Source of the DNA: Melioribacteraceae bacterium
Lineage (GTDB): Bacteria; Bacteroidota; Ignavibacteria; Ignavibacteriales; Melioribacteraceae
Assembly (NCBI GenBank): GCA_016927595.1
Contig: JAFGMI010000021.1
Span: forward strand, 40,996-104,995
DNA length: 64,000 nt
Reading direction: 5' to 3'
Part shown: positions 31,665-41,700 of the stretch, one piece after another
Numbering within the stretch: the first letter of the stretch is position 1
Layout: every line of letters begins with the position of its first letter
Made by a program: the position numbers and the translations under genes
The notes under the pieces: model-generated
Told to the model about the DNA's origin: nothing
Databases searched by the model: none
Seen by the model: the letters and a program-made list of their open reading frames with translations, nothing else

Positions 31665-33992
31665 TTAGTAGATTTCACTGAGTTGATAAGGTACTGTAAA
31701 TATAAATTTACTTCCTTTACCTAATTTACTTTTTACAATAATTTCTCCGCCGTTTTTATCCACAAGTTCTTTGCATAAAATTAAACCCAATCCGGTACCT
31801 GTTTCCGATTCAGTACCAATTTCGCTGTGGTGCACATCAATCCTGAATAATTTTTCCAGATCCTCATCTTTCATCCCAACGCCTGTATCCTCAACTGTAA
31901 TCTCAATAAATTCATTTTTCCGTTTGCTCGATATCGTTACTTCATCACCGTTCTTAGTGAACTTTACTGCATTTGATATTAAGTTGCGTAAAATTGTAAG
32001 TAACATATTCTGGTCTGCATAGACTTCCAGCTCCGGACTTACTCTGTTTTTAAGAATTACACCCTTCCTTCCGGCATTTTCATAATTAAGATCAACTACC
32101 TGTTGTGTAATTTTAAATAGTCCTATATTTTCCGGGTTAAACTTCATCCTACCGGTTTGAATTCTCGACCATTCCAGCAGGTTTTCGAGCAATGAAAAAG
32201 TTTTTTTGGCTACATCATTCATATTAACAGCGAATTCTTTCAACTCTTGTTTCGACATTTCCTGATACTCGTTGGCAATTACCTCGGAATATCCCAATAA
32301 TGCCGAGAAAGGACTTTTCAGATCGTGGGCAACAATTGAAAAGAATTTATCTTTGCTTGCCACCAGTTCTTTTAATTCATCGGAATACTTTTTTAATTTT
32401 TCTTCCCCTCTCTTCTTATCAATTGCCATTGCAATTTGTTCTGATACAAAAATCAGAATATCTTTTTCAATTTCACCATAGGTTTTTTCATTTTCGTAAT
32501 CCTGCAGAACTATCGCTCCTATCACATTATCCTTAATTTTTAAACGTACACCCAGCCATATTTTGGCAGGCTCACCCAGTAAATCGGTTTCTTTTTTGTC
32601 TCTAAGTTCCAAATCAAGTTCTGCATTAATCAGCATATCTTTATCAATTCTCAAAACATATTCTGTTAGCCCCTTACCAAATTTCCGGGGTTCTGGCTGC
32701 TTATCATATTTATCGACGAAGTACGGGAAAGTAAGAGTATCAGTTTCCTTTTCATAAAGTGATATGTAAAAATTATCCGCGGGCATTAAAGTGCGTATAA
32801 TATTATGGATATTTTCATAAAGGCTCTGCATATCATCAATTTCATTTATTATCTCGGAAATTTTAAATAGAGCAGACTGGATTTTCTCATTTCTCTTTCT
32901 TTCGGTTATATCCCTTACTGCTACTACCCTTAGGTTTTTATTACCGATTCCCATTATCCTGGCTTGCAGTTCGATCATAATCTCATGTCCCCACTTATCC
33001 ACGCCCGTAATTTCATAAGGGGTAATTACACCTTCGGCAATATTTTTCTTTACAAGCTCTTTCGATTTTTCATGTATTGCTAAGTCAATAATATTTTTAC
33101 CTTTAATTTCATCCAATGTGTATCCTAGCAAATTGAGCATTGCCTGATTCGCATCGAGTACAATGCCTTTATCGTGCACAAGAATACCTTCAAAAGCAAC
33201 TTCTGAAAGAAATTTATATCTCTCCTCGCTAATTGTGAGTTCTTCTTCAAAGTATTTTTGGTCAGTAATATCCCTGGAAATACCAAATATCCCAATAATT
33301 TTATTTTGCCCATCATACAGAGGCATTTTTGATGTAGAGACCCATGTAACTCTGCCATCCGGCCAGGTTTCTTTTTCTTCTATATCAATTATCGGCTTTC
33401 CTGTTTTAATTATCTGCTGTTCATCATTGTAAGCCTGCTTAGCATGCTCATCCGAAAAAATATCAAAGTCGGTTTTACCGAGTATATCGCCTTCCTCCTT
33501 AAATCCGAGTTTTACTGTATTTGTTCTGTTAGATTTGGTAATCCTTGAATTAATGTCCTTAAAATAAATCGCATCGGGAAAACTATTTAACAGGGCATCC
33601 AGATAAATATAGTCTAAGCAATTCTTTAAGGGTGTAATTAGTTTACTTTCGCTGGTTATTACAAGTCTGATATATTGTTTTTCATTATCGCCGTTGTAAA
33701 TGCCTATAACATGGACTGATAATGTTCCGTCAACTTTATGGATATAATCGCCGAATGATTGAAAGATTTTTTCTGCTGAAGTTTTTAATTTTTGGAATTC
33801 ATTTTTCTCGGCGGTTAGCTGTGCAGAAGAGATTAGCCGGTCAATTGCCACACTAAGAATTTCTTCCTTTGTATATCCGAGCAAATGTGTAAAATAACTG
33901 TTTGTCTCGACAATGTTATCACCTGAATCCGTTCTCAAAAATCCGATTTTAAGCAAATCGAATAAGTCGGGTTGATTTGGGCTTAAATTCAT
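31665..33992 (-). CDS. PAS-PAS-PAS-GAF sensor histidine kinase
   Basis: This 775-residue soluble kinase has no transmembrane segment. It has three PAS domains (about 5-115, 125-245 and 255-375, each ending in a PAC-type block such as IFGISRDITDQK and VVAVRDITERK) and a GAF domain at about 385-535. The dimerisation domain carries the phospho-accepting histidine in VAHDLKSPFSALLGYSEV, and an intact ATPase domain follows with ILRNLISNAVKFT, VEDTGVGMKDEDL and GTGLGLILCKELV. It senses a cytoplasmic cue and would pass phosphate to a separate response regulator, because it lacks a receiver. The AbgT gene follows by 37 bp. Its cognate regulator may be one of the LytTR proteins upstream. Confidence 0.9.
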   Translation of the reverse strand: MNLSPNQPDLFDLLKIGFLRTDSGDNIVETNSYFTHLLGYTKEEILSVAIDRLISSAQLTAEKNEFQKLKTSAEKIFQSFGDYIHKVDGTLSVHVIGIYNGDNEKQYIRLVITSESKLITPLKNCLDYIYLDALLNSFPDAIYFKDINSRITKSNRTNTVKLGFKEEGDILGKTDFDIFSDEHAKQAYNDEQQIIKTGKPIIDIEEKETWPDGRVTWVSTSKMPLYDGQNKIIGIFGISRDITDQKYFEEELTISEERYKFLSEVAFEGILVHDKGIVLDANQAMLNLLGYTLDEIKGKNIIDLAIHEKSKELVKKNIAEGVITPYEITGVDKWGHEIMIELQARIMGIGNKNLRVVAVRDITERKRNEKIQSALFKISEIINEIDDMQSLYENIHNIIRTLMPADNFYISLYEKETDTLTFPYFVDKYDKQPEPRKFGKGLTEYVLRIDKDMLINAELDLELRDKKETDLLGEPAKIWLGVRLKIKDNVIGAIVLQDYENEKTYGEIEKDILIFVSEQIAMAIDKKRGEEKLKKYSDELKELVASKDKFFSIVAHDLKSPFSALLGYSEVIANEYQEMSKQELKEFAVNMNDVAKKTFSLLENLLEWSRIQTGRMKFNPENIGLFKITQQVVDLNYENAGRKGVILKNRVSPELEVYADQNMLLTILRNLISNAVKFTKNGDEVTISSKRKNEFIEITVEDTGVGMKDEDLEKLFRIDVHHSEIGTESETGTGLGLILCKELVDKNGGEIIVKSKLGKGSKFIFTVPYQLSEIY

Positions 33993-34117
33993 AACTTTTT
34001 TAAAGGTTATTTGTAATATTTTTATAAACAGTTTTCAATACGACAAAGAAAAAACATAAATAGCATTATTCTTTATTATCGAATTATGATAAAATGAATT
34101 TAGCTTTTTTTTTTCTG

Positions 34118-35728
34118 CTATTTGCGAATTAATAACAATGCCGTTATATCGTCACTTTGCGGAGTATCCGCTGTATGCTTCCGAACTTCGGCCACCAATT
34201 TATCTAAAAATTCTGATGCTGCACAATCCGAATTTAATAAATAAAACTCCTCGAGTTTTTCATCCGAATATTCTTCTTCTGCAGAATTCATTGCTTCGGG
34301 AATACCATCAGTATAAAGAAGCAGTTTATCACCCTTATTGAAAATCAATTTTTCTCCGGCATAAGGCAGATTCATATCGAACATTCCCAGAGCGACACCA
34401 CCAGCCTCAACTCTATACAGTCTTTTATCATTTTTCAGAATCAAGGACGGATTATGACCTGCATTAATTATGTCCAGCTCTCCGCTCTCAGGAGACAACA
34501 CGGCGATAAAAAAAGTAATGAATTTATTAGAGGGAGAAGCTTTATAAATAACTTTATTCATACGGGCAGCAAGTTCATCAAGCTGAATTTGCGAGTTCAG
34601 ATATGCATTCAAAGATGCATTTAAAGTACTGACTAGTAATGCTGCAGGTACACCTTTACCGGCAACGTCGGCAATTACAAGTGCATATCTTCCATCATTC
34701 AGTTTTATACAGTCATAATAATCTCCGCCAACTTCTTTCGAAGGGATGTTTATTCCGGCTACCTCATATCCTTTGATTTCCGGTAAAATACTTGGTATTA
34801 TTTTCTGTTGTATTTCTGCTGCTAACGAAATCTCTTTTTTATTTGTCTCATTTTCCAGTGCTTCTTTATGCAGGTGTTCATTTTCAATAGCCGAATTCAA
34901 TTGTCTGGCAAAAGCGCTGAGAAGTATTTCATCAGTATCGTCAAAATCAACAATTCCATCACGGCTTTCTTTTTCAAGAACAGTAAAGACATAAAGTCTT
35001 CCCATAAATTCAAATTTAGTCTGAAGTTTATGCTGAGAATTAATTACATAATTCTGATCAAGCGCGGTTGGGAAATTCACGGTTTTCAAAAGCTGGTCAC
35101 CTTCGTATATACTAATGGAACCCGCCGATGCATTTGTAAGCATAACGGAACGCTCCAGAGCCAGATCCAGTAATGAATCCGATTTCTCAAGTGAAGAAAT
35201 TTCAATACCAGTATCTATCAGACTGTTCAGCTGGAGGATTCTGTGATTCAGCGAAAACAATAATTCTTTTACTTTTTTCTGATTGAGAAACGCTATATAA
35301 CCGTTGCCTAGCAGCTGAAGAAAGATTTGGAGTGTCAATTTATCCAGTTCTGAGAACTCTGAATTGTCTACCTTCCCTCCAATCAGAAGAGCAAAATATG
35401 ATTTATCAATTAAGGGAAGAGAGATAGCAATTTTTATAAAAGCATCTTGCAGGTAAATAATCCTGGGAAGTTCACCAATCTCAACCTGATTTAGAAATTC
35501 CTTCGATTTTTTCTTATATAAATAAAGTTCACACCACTCCGAGTCTATATCTTTTTTATAAAATATGTTTACATTTAATGTTAGCAGGTTTCCCCTTAAT
35601 ATGTGACTGAAATGTTTGGCAAGCTCTTCCAGTTTTTTTGATTGCGAAAGCACTTCAAATCCTTCCTGAAATGATTTTACCTGCAAATTCAGTTTATCAA
35701 AAAGTGATGTTAAATCCGGCTGCGTCAT
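34118..35728 (-). CDS. SpoIIE/RsbU-type PP2C serine phosphatase with GAF-like sensor region
   Basis: This 536-residue protein has a sensor part at about 1-300, with GAF-like sequence around SLIDTGIEISSLEKSDSLLDLALERS. A PP2C-SpoIIE phosphatase domain at about 305-535 carries LAAEIQQKIIPSILP, KEVGGDYYD, LVIADVAGKGVPAALL, INAGHNPSLIL, LLLYTDGIPEAMN and DDITALLLI. The metal-binding aspartates of GGDYYD, ADVAGKG, TDGI and DDIT are all present. Such phosphatases dephosphorylate a STAS antagonist so that it binds the anti-sigma kinase. The STAS and anti-sigma genes lie immediately upstream on the same strand, giving a complete partner-switching set. Confidence 0.9.
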   Translation of the reverse strand: MTQPDLTSLFDKLNLQVKSFQEGFEVLSQSKKLEELAKHFSHILRGNLLTLNVNIFYKKDIDSEWCELYLYKKKSKEFLNQVEIGELPRIIYLQDAFIKIAISLPLIDKSYFALLIGGKVDNSEFSELDKLTLQIFLQLLGNGYIAFLNQKKVKELLFSLNHRILQLNSLIDTGIEISSLEKSDSLLDLALERSVMLTNASAGSISIYEGDQLLKTVNFPTALDQNYVINSQHKLQTKFEFMGRLYVFTVLEKESRDGIVDFDDTDEILLSAFARQLNSAIENEHLHKEALENETNKKEISLAAEIQQKIIPSILPEIKGYEVAGINIPSKEVGGDYYDCIKLNDGRYALVIADVAGKGVPAALLVSTLNASLNAYLNSQIQLDELAARMNKVIYKASPSNKFITFFIAVLSPESGELDIINAGHNPSLILKNDKRLYRVEAGGVALGMFDMNLPYAGEKLIFNKGDKLLLYTDGIPEAMNSAEEEYSDEKLEEFYLLNSDCAASEFLDKLVAEVRKHTADTPQSDDITALLLIRK

Positions 35729-35763
35729 TATATATGTGATCTGAGTTTTGAAATTATTGCAAG

Positions 35764-36108
35764 TTATCCAGTTTTGAGTGCGTCATCAACTGAATCAGCT
35801 TTAGATGCGAAGTGAAACAGACCCATTATGCTGAAAGTTTTATCAATAGATGAATCCAGGTTAGTAAAAATTAATTTACCATCGGTTTCGTTAAGCTTTT
35901 CTATTATTTCAATCAAAAAAGAAATGCCAATTGAATTAACAACCTTGCTTTTTTCGAGATTAAGAATTACAGTCCTGATTTCTTCACCGTGTTTTTGATT
36001 AAACTCATCAGCAATTTTTTGTCCACCGACATTATTGATATAGCCTTCGGTATGTATTATTAAGGAACTGTCTTTTATTTCGGAGGTTAGTCTAAAGTCT
36101 GAAATCAT
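35764..36108 (-). CDS. STAS-domain anti-sigma factor antagonist
   Basis: This 114-residue protein is a single STAS domain: SSLIIHTEGYINNVGG, TVILNLEKSKVVNSIGISFLIEII, then KLIFTNLDSSIDKTFSIMGL. The regulatory serine is retained in VVNSIGIS, where the family usually reads DSSGL. Phosphorylation there by the RsbW-like kinase would release the kinase to bind its target, and the SpoIIE phosphatase would reverse this. The ATG has a good ribosome-binding site (AAGGAGAAAG) and lies 9 bp after the kinase gene. The order kinase, antagonist, phosphatase suggests one operon. No sigma factor gene is adjacent, so the output target is unknown. Confidence 0.88.
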   Translation of the reverse strand: MISDFRLTSEIKDSSLIIHTEGYINNVGGQKIADEFNQKHGEEIRTVILNLEKSKVVNSIGISFLIEIIEKLNETDGKLIFTNLDSSIDKTFSIMGLFHFASKADSVDDALKTG

Positions 36109-36117
36109 TCTTTCTCC

Positions 36118-36534
36118 TTAAACTAAATTTTTTGTAATTGTAATTTTTGTGCCGGTGTTTCCAGATTCTATTATAAAATCATCCGACATAGATTTCATTA
36201 ATTTTAATCCCCAACCACGTTTATTGCTCGATGATATTTTATCCGTTATAAAGGGATCTTCAATCTCTTCAGGTACGAAACCCTTACCGTAATCAGTAAC
36301 AAGTATTACCAGTTTTTCCTTTGTCATGGTAAATTCTACTGAAACATATGGGGTAATATCCCCTGAATGCTCCAATCCATTTATAACTGCTTCTGTAACA
36401 AGTACTTTAGCCTCACCAATTTTTTCATCTGAAATACCGAGATGCCCACCCATCAACTGTAATCCCTCAACCGCAACAAGTTCAATATCGGGCACTTTGG
36501 GAAGTTTCATTTCAAGCTTAATATTATCGCTCAT
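36118..36534 (-). CDS. RsbW-like anti-sigma regulatory factor / serine kinase
   Basis: This 138-residue protein is a single GHKL ATPase domain of the RsbW/SpoIIAB class: [16 protein letters not shown] contains the N-box asparagine, followed by [17 protein letters not shown] and [16 protein letters not shown]. It would phosphorylate the STAS antagonist and sequester a sigma factor or another partner. It is first in a three-gene minus-strand unit with the STAS and SpoIIE genes and is preceded by a promoter-like TTG-N20-TATTATTG. No sigma factor is nearby. In this phylum such modules may control effectors other than sigma factors. Confidence 0.88.
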   Translation of the reverse strand: MSDNIKLEMKLPKVPDIELVAVEGLQLMGGHLGISDEKIGEAKVLVTEAVINGLEHSGDITPYVSVEFTMTKEKLVILVTDYGKGFVPEEIEDPFITDKISSSNKRGWGLKLMKSMSDDFIIESGNTGTKITITKNLV

Positions 36535-36568
36535 TACATACCTGTTAAAATCTTAAACGAAGTTAAGA

Positions 36569-36599
36569 CAATAATAGTGAATTGCTGATTATGATACAA
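36569..36599 (-). promoter_or_regulatory. candidate promoter of the partner-switching operon
   Basis: On the minus strand, TTG (36599-36597) is followed after exactly 20 nt by TATTATTG (36576-36569), a one-mismatch match to TAnnTTTG, 34 bp before the RsbW-like start codon. Confidence 0.5.
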
Positions 36600-36687
36600 C
36601 GAAGTATGTAAATTTAGATTAGAAACGTTTTAAGGCATCTGATGCCTAGCTGAAGTAGACTGATCATTCATTAATTCTGAGGGAGGC

Positions 36688-36720
36688 GGAGGGGCATGAT
36701 CTTGCAACCACTACCCCTCC
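36688..36720. other. GC-rich intergenic hairpin element
   Basis: GGAGGGG (36688-36694) pairs with CCCCTCC (36714-36720) around a 19-nt loop inside a locally GC-rich patch (36680-36730) that stands out from the AT-rich surroundings. It lies 20 bp after the stop of the REC-kinase gene on the minus strand and upstream of the partner-switching promoter. A smaller palindrome, AGGCATC-T-GATGCCT, lies at about 36633-36647. Neither has a T-run. It could be a terminator without a U-tract, a small structured RNA, or a repeat element. Confidence 0.4.
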
Positions 36721-36739
36721 TGTGGGGAACTACCTTATC

Positions 36740-37831
36740 CTAAAAACATTCTTTTCTTTTTGGGAAAGTGACTTCCACTTCGGTAATTCCGTCTGGTTCG
36801 CTTTCTATCTGAATATTTCCTGAATACAGCATAACAATATTCTTCACAATTGCCAGACCCAGACCATTACCGTTTTGTTCATAAATTCTTCTTTTATGTT
36901 GTAAGAAAGGCTGTATATTTTCAATCTCAGATTCTGACATTCCCCGCCCTTCATTCGATACTTTCATTTTCAAACGGGAATCATTCTGAGAAAAATCAAT
37001 ACTTACTTCACTCCCACAATTGGCAAATTTTACAGCATTATCAATAAGTTCACGCGTTAATATTTTGAAATGATTTTCGTGGATAGGAACACACTCAATT
37101 CCGTCATTAACTTTGAAGGAGAGATCTTTTTGATCCTTCATTTTATTTTCTGATATCACTTCCAGAATAATACTGTGAGGAGTTGTAGTAATCTTATCAA
37201 TAAGATGTTTATGAGTACTTTCATCATTCAAAAGAACACGGGTATCCGAGTAAATAATAAATTTTTCGAGAGAGCGGTGGAGCCGTTCCGCAGAATTACG
37301 AATGCTTCTCACCATATCCTTTACTTCGGCTTCACTTAATTCTTCGTACCCGCCCAGAACCATATCGGAGTAACCGAAAATTGAGACAAGCGGAGTTCTT
37401 AACTCATGAGGGACATAAGATGAAATATTATCATAAATTTCCTGAAGGACTTTTTGCTGGGCTCTTTTTTTTGCCAGCCTGGTTTCAATTGCATCCAGCA
37501 GATCCTTAGCCCTGAATGGTTTTGTAACGTAATCATCGGCACCCGAAACCATTCCGCGCCTGAAATCGTTCTTACCTACTTTCGCTGTAAGAAAAATAAA
37601 CGGTATGTTTTCGGTTAACGGATTTTTCCGTAATTCAGTGAGTAAATTATAGCCGTCCAATTCAGGCATCGTAACATCGGAAATAATAACATCAGGTCGT
37701 TCTCTGGTTGCCAGTTCCAGACCAATCTTACCGTTTTCGGCAGCAACTGTTTCGTAACCGCGTATCTCTAGGAGTTGGAGAATATTTGATAAAACTTCTG
37801 ATGAATCTTCAACGACTAAAACTTTATCCAA
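36740..37831 (-). CDS. receiver-first histidine kinase (REC-HisKA-HATPase)
   Basis: This 363-residue protein starts at a TTG preceded by AGAGG. It has an N-terminal receiver domain (1-118) with VVEDS, the phospho-acceptor aspartate in DVIISDVTMPELDG, and TKPF. A kinase dimerisation domain follows (histidine in VPHELRTPLVSIFGYSDMV), then a complete ATPase domain (LTRELIDNAVKFA, VSNEGRGMSESE, GNGLGLAIVKNIV). Receiver-first kinases let an upstream phosphate input control kinase output. It lies 108 bp downstream of a LytTR regulator and is probably part of the same signalling chain. No transmembrane or sensor domain is present, so the receiver is the only visible input. Confidence 0.88.
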   Translation of the reverse strand: MDKVLVVEDSSEVLSNILQLLEIRGYETVAAENGKIGLELATRERPDVIISDVTMPELDGYNLLTELRKNPLTENIPFIFLTAKVGKNDFRRGMVSGADDYVTKPFRAKDLLDAIETRLAKKRAQQKVLQEIYDNISSYVPHELRTPLVSIFGYSDMVLGGYEELSEAEVKDMVRSIRNSAERLHRSLEKFIIYSDTRVLLNDESTHKHLIDKITTTPHSIILEVISENKMKDQKDLSFKVNDGIECVPIHENHFKILTRELIDNAVKFANCGSEVSIDFSQNDSRLKMKVSNEGRGMSESEIENIQPFLQHKRRIYEQNGNGLGLAIVKNIVMLYSGNIQIESEPDGITEVEVTFPKRKECF

Positions 37832-37939
37832 ATCTGCCTCTTATTATGGCAGAAATTTAACGGATAGTGGTTAATAATAGTCGTTGATTGCAATAACTGC
37901 GTTTATTATACAATAAGCGAGTTATTTTATGAACTATCG

Positions 37940-38689
37940 TTACACGCCCATTAGTTTTTTAATCTTCTGGGCATAACGCTGACTGATTTGAAGTGTATCA
38001 TTAAAACCTTTTAAGGCAACCTGGTAATTCCGTTGATTAATTTTCTTAATCTGATTTATAAAGTTCATATTTATAATTGTGGATCTATGAATACGGATAA
38101 ATTCTTCCTTAGGTAGATTCCTTTCCCATTCTTTCAATAATTTTCTGACAATAAATTTCTTTGAGTTATTAGTGTATATTGTACTGTATTCTCCGTTTGC
38201 AATAATAAAAACAATATTCCTGATCTCAATGAGTAATGGCGTTTTATTAGTAAATATCATTATTCTGCTTTTTACACTTTGACTATCATAATCCACATTC
38301 CTTCCCATACTTTTTAACTCCTTGTGCTTTTGAAGTCTTAATTCAATTGCAGCAAGAAGGTCTTTATACTTAAATGGTTTTGTCAGATAATCATCCGCTC
38401 CTAGGTTCATGCCCCTGCGTATATCGTTGAGATCAGTTTTTGCAGATAGAAATAGAAACGGAACCTGTCTAAGATCTCTCCTTTTGTCTATCTCTTCCTT
38501 TATCTGGAATCCGTCAATTCCCGGAAGCATTATATCCGAAACTATTATATCCGGCGATGAATTCAGTGCCAACTCCAGACCTTCAATACCATCAGCGGCT
38601 TCAGTAACTTGAAAGTGGTTCAGTTCAAGAAGTCTCTTAGTATTTTTCCTGTTATCTACATCGTCCTCAATTAATAACACATTTATCAT
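37940..38689 (-). CDS. LytTR-type response regulator (1)
   Basis: The ATG at 38689 has AGAAGG 7 nt upstream; an in-frame TTG at 38695 is too close to that site. The 249-residue protein has a receiver domain (about 1-120; LLIEDD, phospho-acceptor aspartate in IIVSDIMLPGIDGF, and TKPF). A LytTR DNA-binding domain covers about 150-245 (VFIIANGEYSTIYT, then RIHRSTIINMNFINQIKKI). LytTR proteins bind paired direct repeats to activate target promoters. It sits 64 bp after the 1602-residue kinase, a likely phosphodonor, and is a paralogue of the regulator at 43709. Confidence 0.9.
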   Translation of the reverse strand: MINVLLIEDDVDNRKNTKRLLELNHFQVTEAADGIEGLELALNSSPDIIVSDIMLPGIDGFQIKEEIDKRRDLRQVPFLFLSAKTDLNDIRRGMNLGADDYLTKPFKYKDLLAAIELRLQKHKELKSMGRNVDYDSQSVKSRIMIFTNKTPLLIEIRNIVFIIANGEYSTIYTNNSKKFIVRKLLKEWERNLPKEEFIRIHRSTIINMNFINQIKKINQRNYQVALKGFNDTLQISQRYAQKIKKLMGV

Positions 38690-38753
38690 CTGCAATCCTT
38701 CTGGAATACATTTTTTAATATAGAAAAAATATTGTCATATGCATCATATTTTT

Positions 38754-41700
38754 TTATCTGCCATTTGTCGTTATCGGAAGCATTACCGTAAATTTAGTCC
38801 CTCTTCTCATTTCACTGTCTACCTTGATACTCCCCTTTAAAGATTCAACAGACCTTTTCGTGATCGCCAATCCCAGTCCTGTTCCGGGTCTGTTACCAAT
38901 ATTACTTGCACGCTGGAACGGTGAAAATATATCCTCCAGATCTTTATCCGGTATACCTATTCCCTCATCTTCTACTTCAAGAATAAAACTGTTATTCCTT
39001 TTAGCTATTCTGCATATTACAGGTGCGTCTTCGGGAGAATATTTTATCGCATTAGATACAAGATTAGTAACAATTTGTCTGTATAGTTTTTTGTCGGTCT
39101 CCAACATCATTTCTTTTTCCGGATGCAGAAAACTTATTTCCACATCATCGTTCGTCAGCAAAATATCATTCAATATATTCTCGGTTAATTCAACAATATC
39201 CAAGTTTTCGTATTTAACGTATAATTTACCGGCATCAGCTTTATTTATGGTAAGTACATCATTGAGAAGTTCAGTCATATAATCGATGGATTTTACTATT
39301 TTTTTCAAATACTCATTTCTCTCGTGGCTTGAAATATTCTCTCCTAGTAATTCCATTATTTCTGCCGATGAGAGCATTGCTGACAACGGGGTACGAAATT
39401 CGTGCGATACCATGGATACGAATCTTGACTTGAGTTCATTCAGCTCATTAGCTTTATCAAGCGCCCGTTTAATTTCAAGCTCTGCCTTCTTTCTGATATC
39501 AATATTATGAGCGGCACCCAGTATCAGTTCTTTACCTCCAATACTTACTGGATAGGTCTTAAACTCAATTGTAATTCTCTTATTTTGTTTTGTGATAATT
39601 TCAAATTCAAATGGTCCGCTGGCTTCTCCCTTCATACTTTTATCGCCGACAATATTGGTTATGTTTTCATATTCCGGCGGGACGAGGTTAAGGCTGTTCA
39701 AATTATGACCCAGCAGTTCCTCTTTTGTATATCCGATAAGGTTAGTTGATTCATTGTTACAGTCTATAATATTACCATGATAGTCAAACAAATAAAAAGG
39801 TTCTGGAGAAAATTGGAAAAGTTGTCTCCACATTGTTTCAGAGTGTCTCAAATTCGATTCTATCGTAGCTCTTTTGATTGCTCCGCCAATACTGTTAGAT
39901 AGTGTAAATAGTACTGCAAGTTCCGCTTCATTCCAGTTCTTTTGATTGCGGCAGTCTTCGAATCCTATGAATCCCCAGAAAAAATTATCAATAATAATCG
40001 GCACAAGTGCTATCGACGTAATTCTCTGTGACTTGAGGAGTTCTTTTTCATTTTCAGGGAAGTCTTCCTGTAAACCGCTTATAGATTTCCCTTGCGTCAT
40101 GATTTTCAGCCATCTTTCAATCCCCAGTGATTTGTAGGTTGCTTTATTGTACATGAAATTTCCTGAGACTTTACCCTCCTCTTCAGAAATCCAGGAATAA
40201 TTCAGCTGCATTGCTTTGGTATTATCATTGGTAATGCTGTTCTCTACCAAATAGGCTCTGTCTACTGATGCGGCAGTTCCGACTTCATTGAGTAATACTT
40301 CCATTACATTTTCATAGTTGCTGCTTGAAAACAGCATGACTGAAGAATTTGCGACGGCTTGTAAAATTTTATCTCTTCTGATTATTTTTTCTTCATTGAT
40401 TTTCCTTTCTGTAACATCCCTTGCAGAGGTTAATACAGTATTAACTTCATTATTATCATCAAATTCAGGTAAAAGCATCCATTCGAGCCATTCACCGCCA
40501 GGAAGCTGATATTCTATTGTAACTTTTTCTTTTTTTTCAAATACATTTTTAATAGCAGATTCTGTTATTTGTACGAGTGTCTCCGGGTAGCCAAGCTGTG
40601 CATATGTCTTATTTATTATTTCGTCTGCACTTATTTTAAATATTTTTTCTACAGCTGAGTTAACATAAACGTGTCTCAACTCTCTGTCGAATCTGATAAT
40701 CAGATCATCCGTATTTTCAGCAAGCGTTTTAAATTTCTCTTCAGATTCTTTATACGCTCTGGTTCTTTCATCAATAATATGCTCAAGTTTGAGCTGATAA
40801 TTCTTTAATTCATCTTCGGCTATTTTTCGTGCCGTGATATCGTGATTAATACTTAAGATTGCATCTTTTCCTCTGTAGGTTACAATTGATGCATTAACTT
40901 CAAGAATTATTTCTCTGCCGCTCCTCGTTTGCTGATATGTCTCGAATACTGTTGTTGCTTTATTCTGAAGAGTTTCATTTACTTTATTTCTACCGAATTC
41001 GGGATTTTGTGATAAAGTAATTAATGACAAACCAATAAACTCATCCCTGCTGAATTCATATAGTTCCAGAGCTCTTTTATTCGCTTCAAGAATTATTTCG
41101 TTTTCAGGTTCGAATATCATTATAGCATCATGGGCATTTTCAAACAAGCCCCGATATTCTTTTTCAGATTGCAGTATTTTCTGTTCTGCTATTTTACGTT
41201 CGGTTATGTCTCTTGCAATATTCAGAATCGCTTTAGAATCCTGGAATTCAATTACTTTTGAGCTTATTTCCGTGGGAATAATCTTACCCAATTTTGTTAT
41301 ATGTTCTAATTCGTATAACCCTTTACCCTTTTTTATAATCGATTTAATTATTTTTGTATGTGCTTCGATGCTCAATCCGTACTGAAGAAATCCGGTTGTC
41401 TTACCTATCATATCCTCTCTTGTATATTCATACCTCTGACATGCCGGCTCATTTATTTCCAGAATTTCACCATCCATGCTCAGGATAAAGATTGCATCCG
41501 AGGCATTATTAAAAAGTTCCTTAAATTTTTGTTCTGTTATTTTTATACTTTTCTGAGCTGATTTATAACTGCTGATATCCCTTACAAAGCCTTCAAAATA
41601 AATTACTTCATCGTTATCATTTTTTATAGCATGAGTCGAAAGTTGAATGAATATTTCCTGATTAGATTTATTCCTCCATCTAACTTCAAGATCTGCAACC

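Noticed and set aside
34868..36556. Plus-strand frames within the SpoIIE, STAS and RsbW-like genes
   Set aside because: They are antisense shadows of well-supported minus-strand genes and lack recognisable domains.
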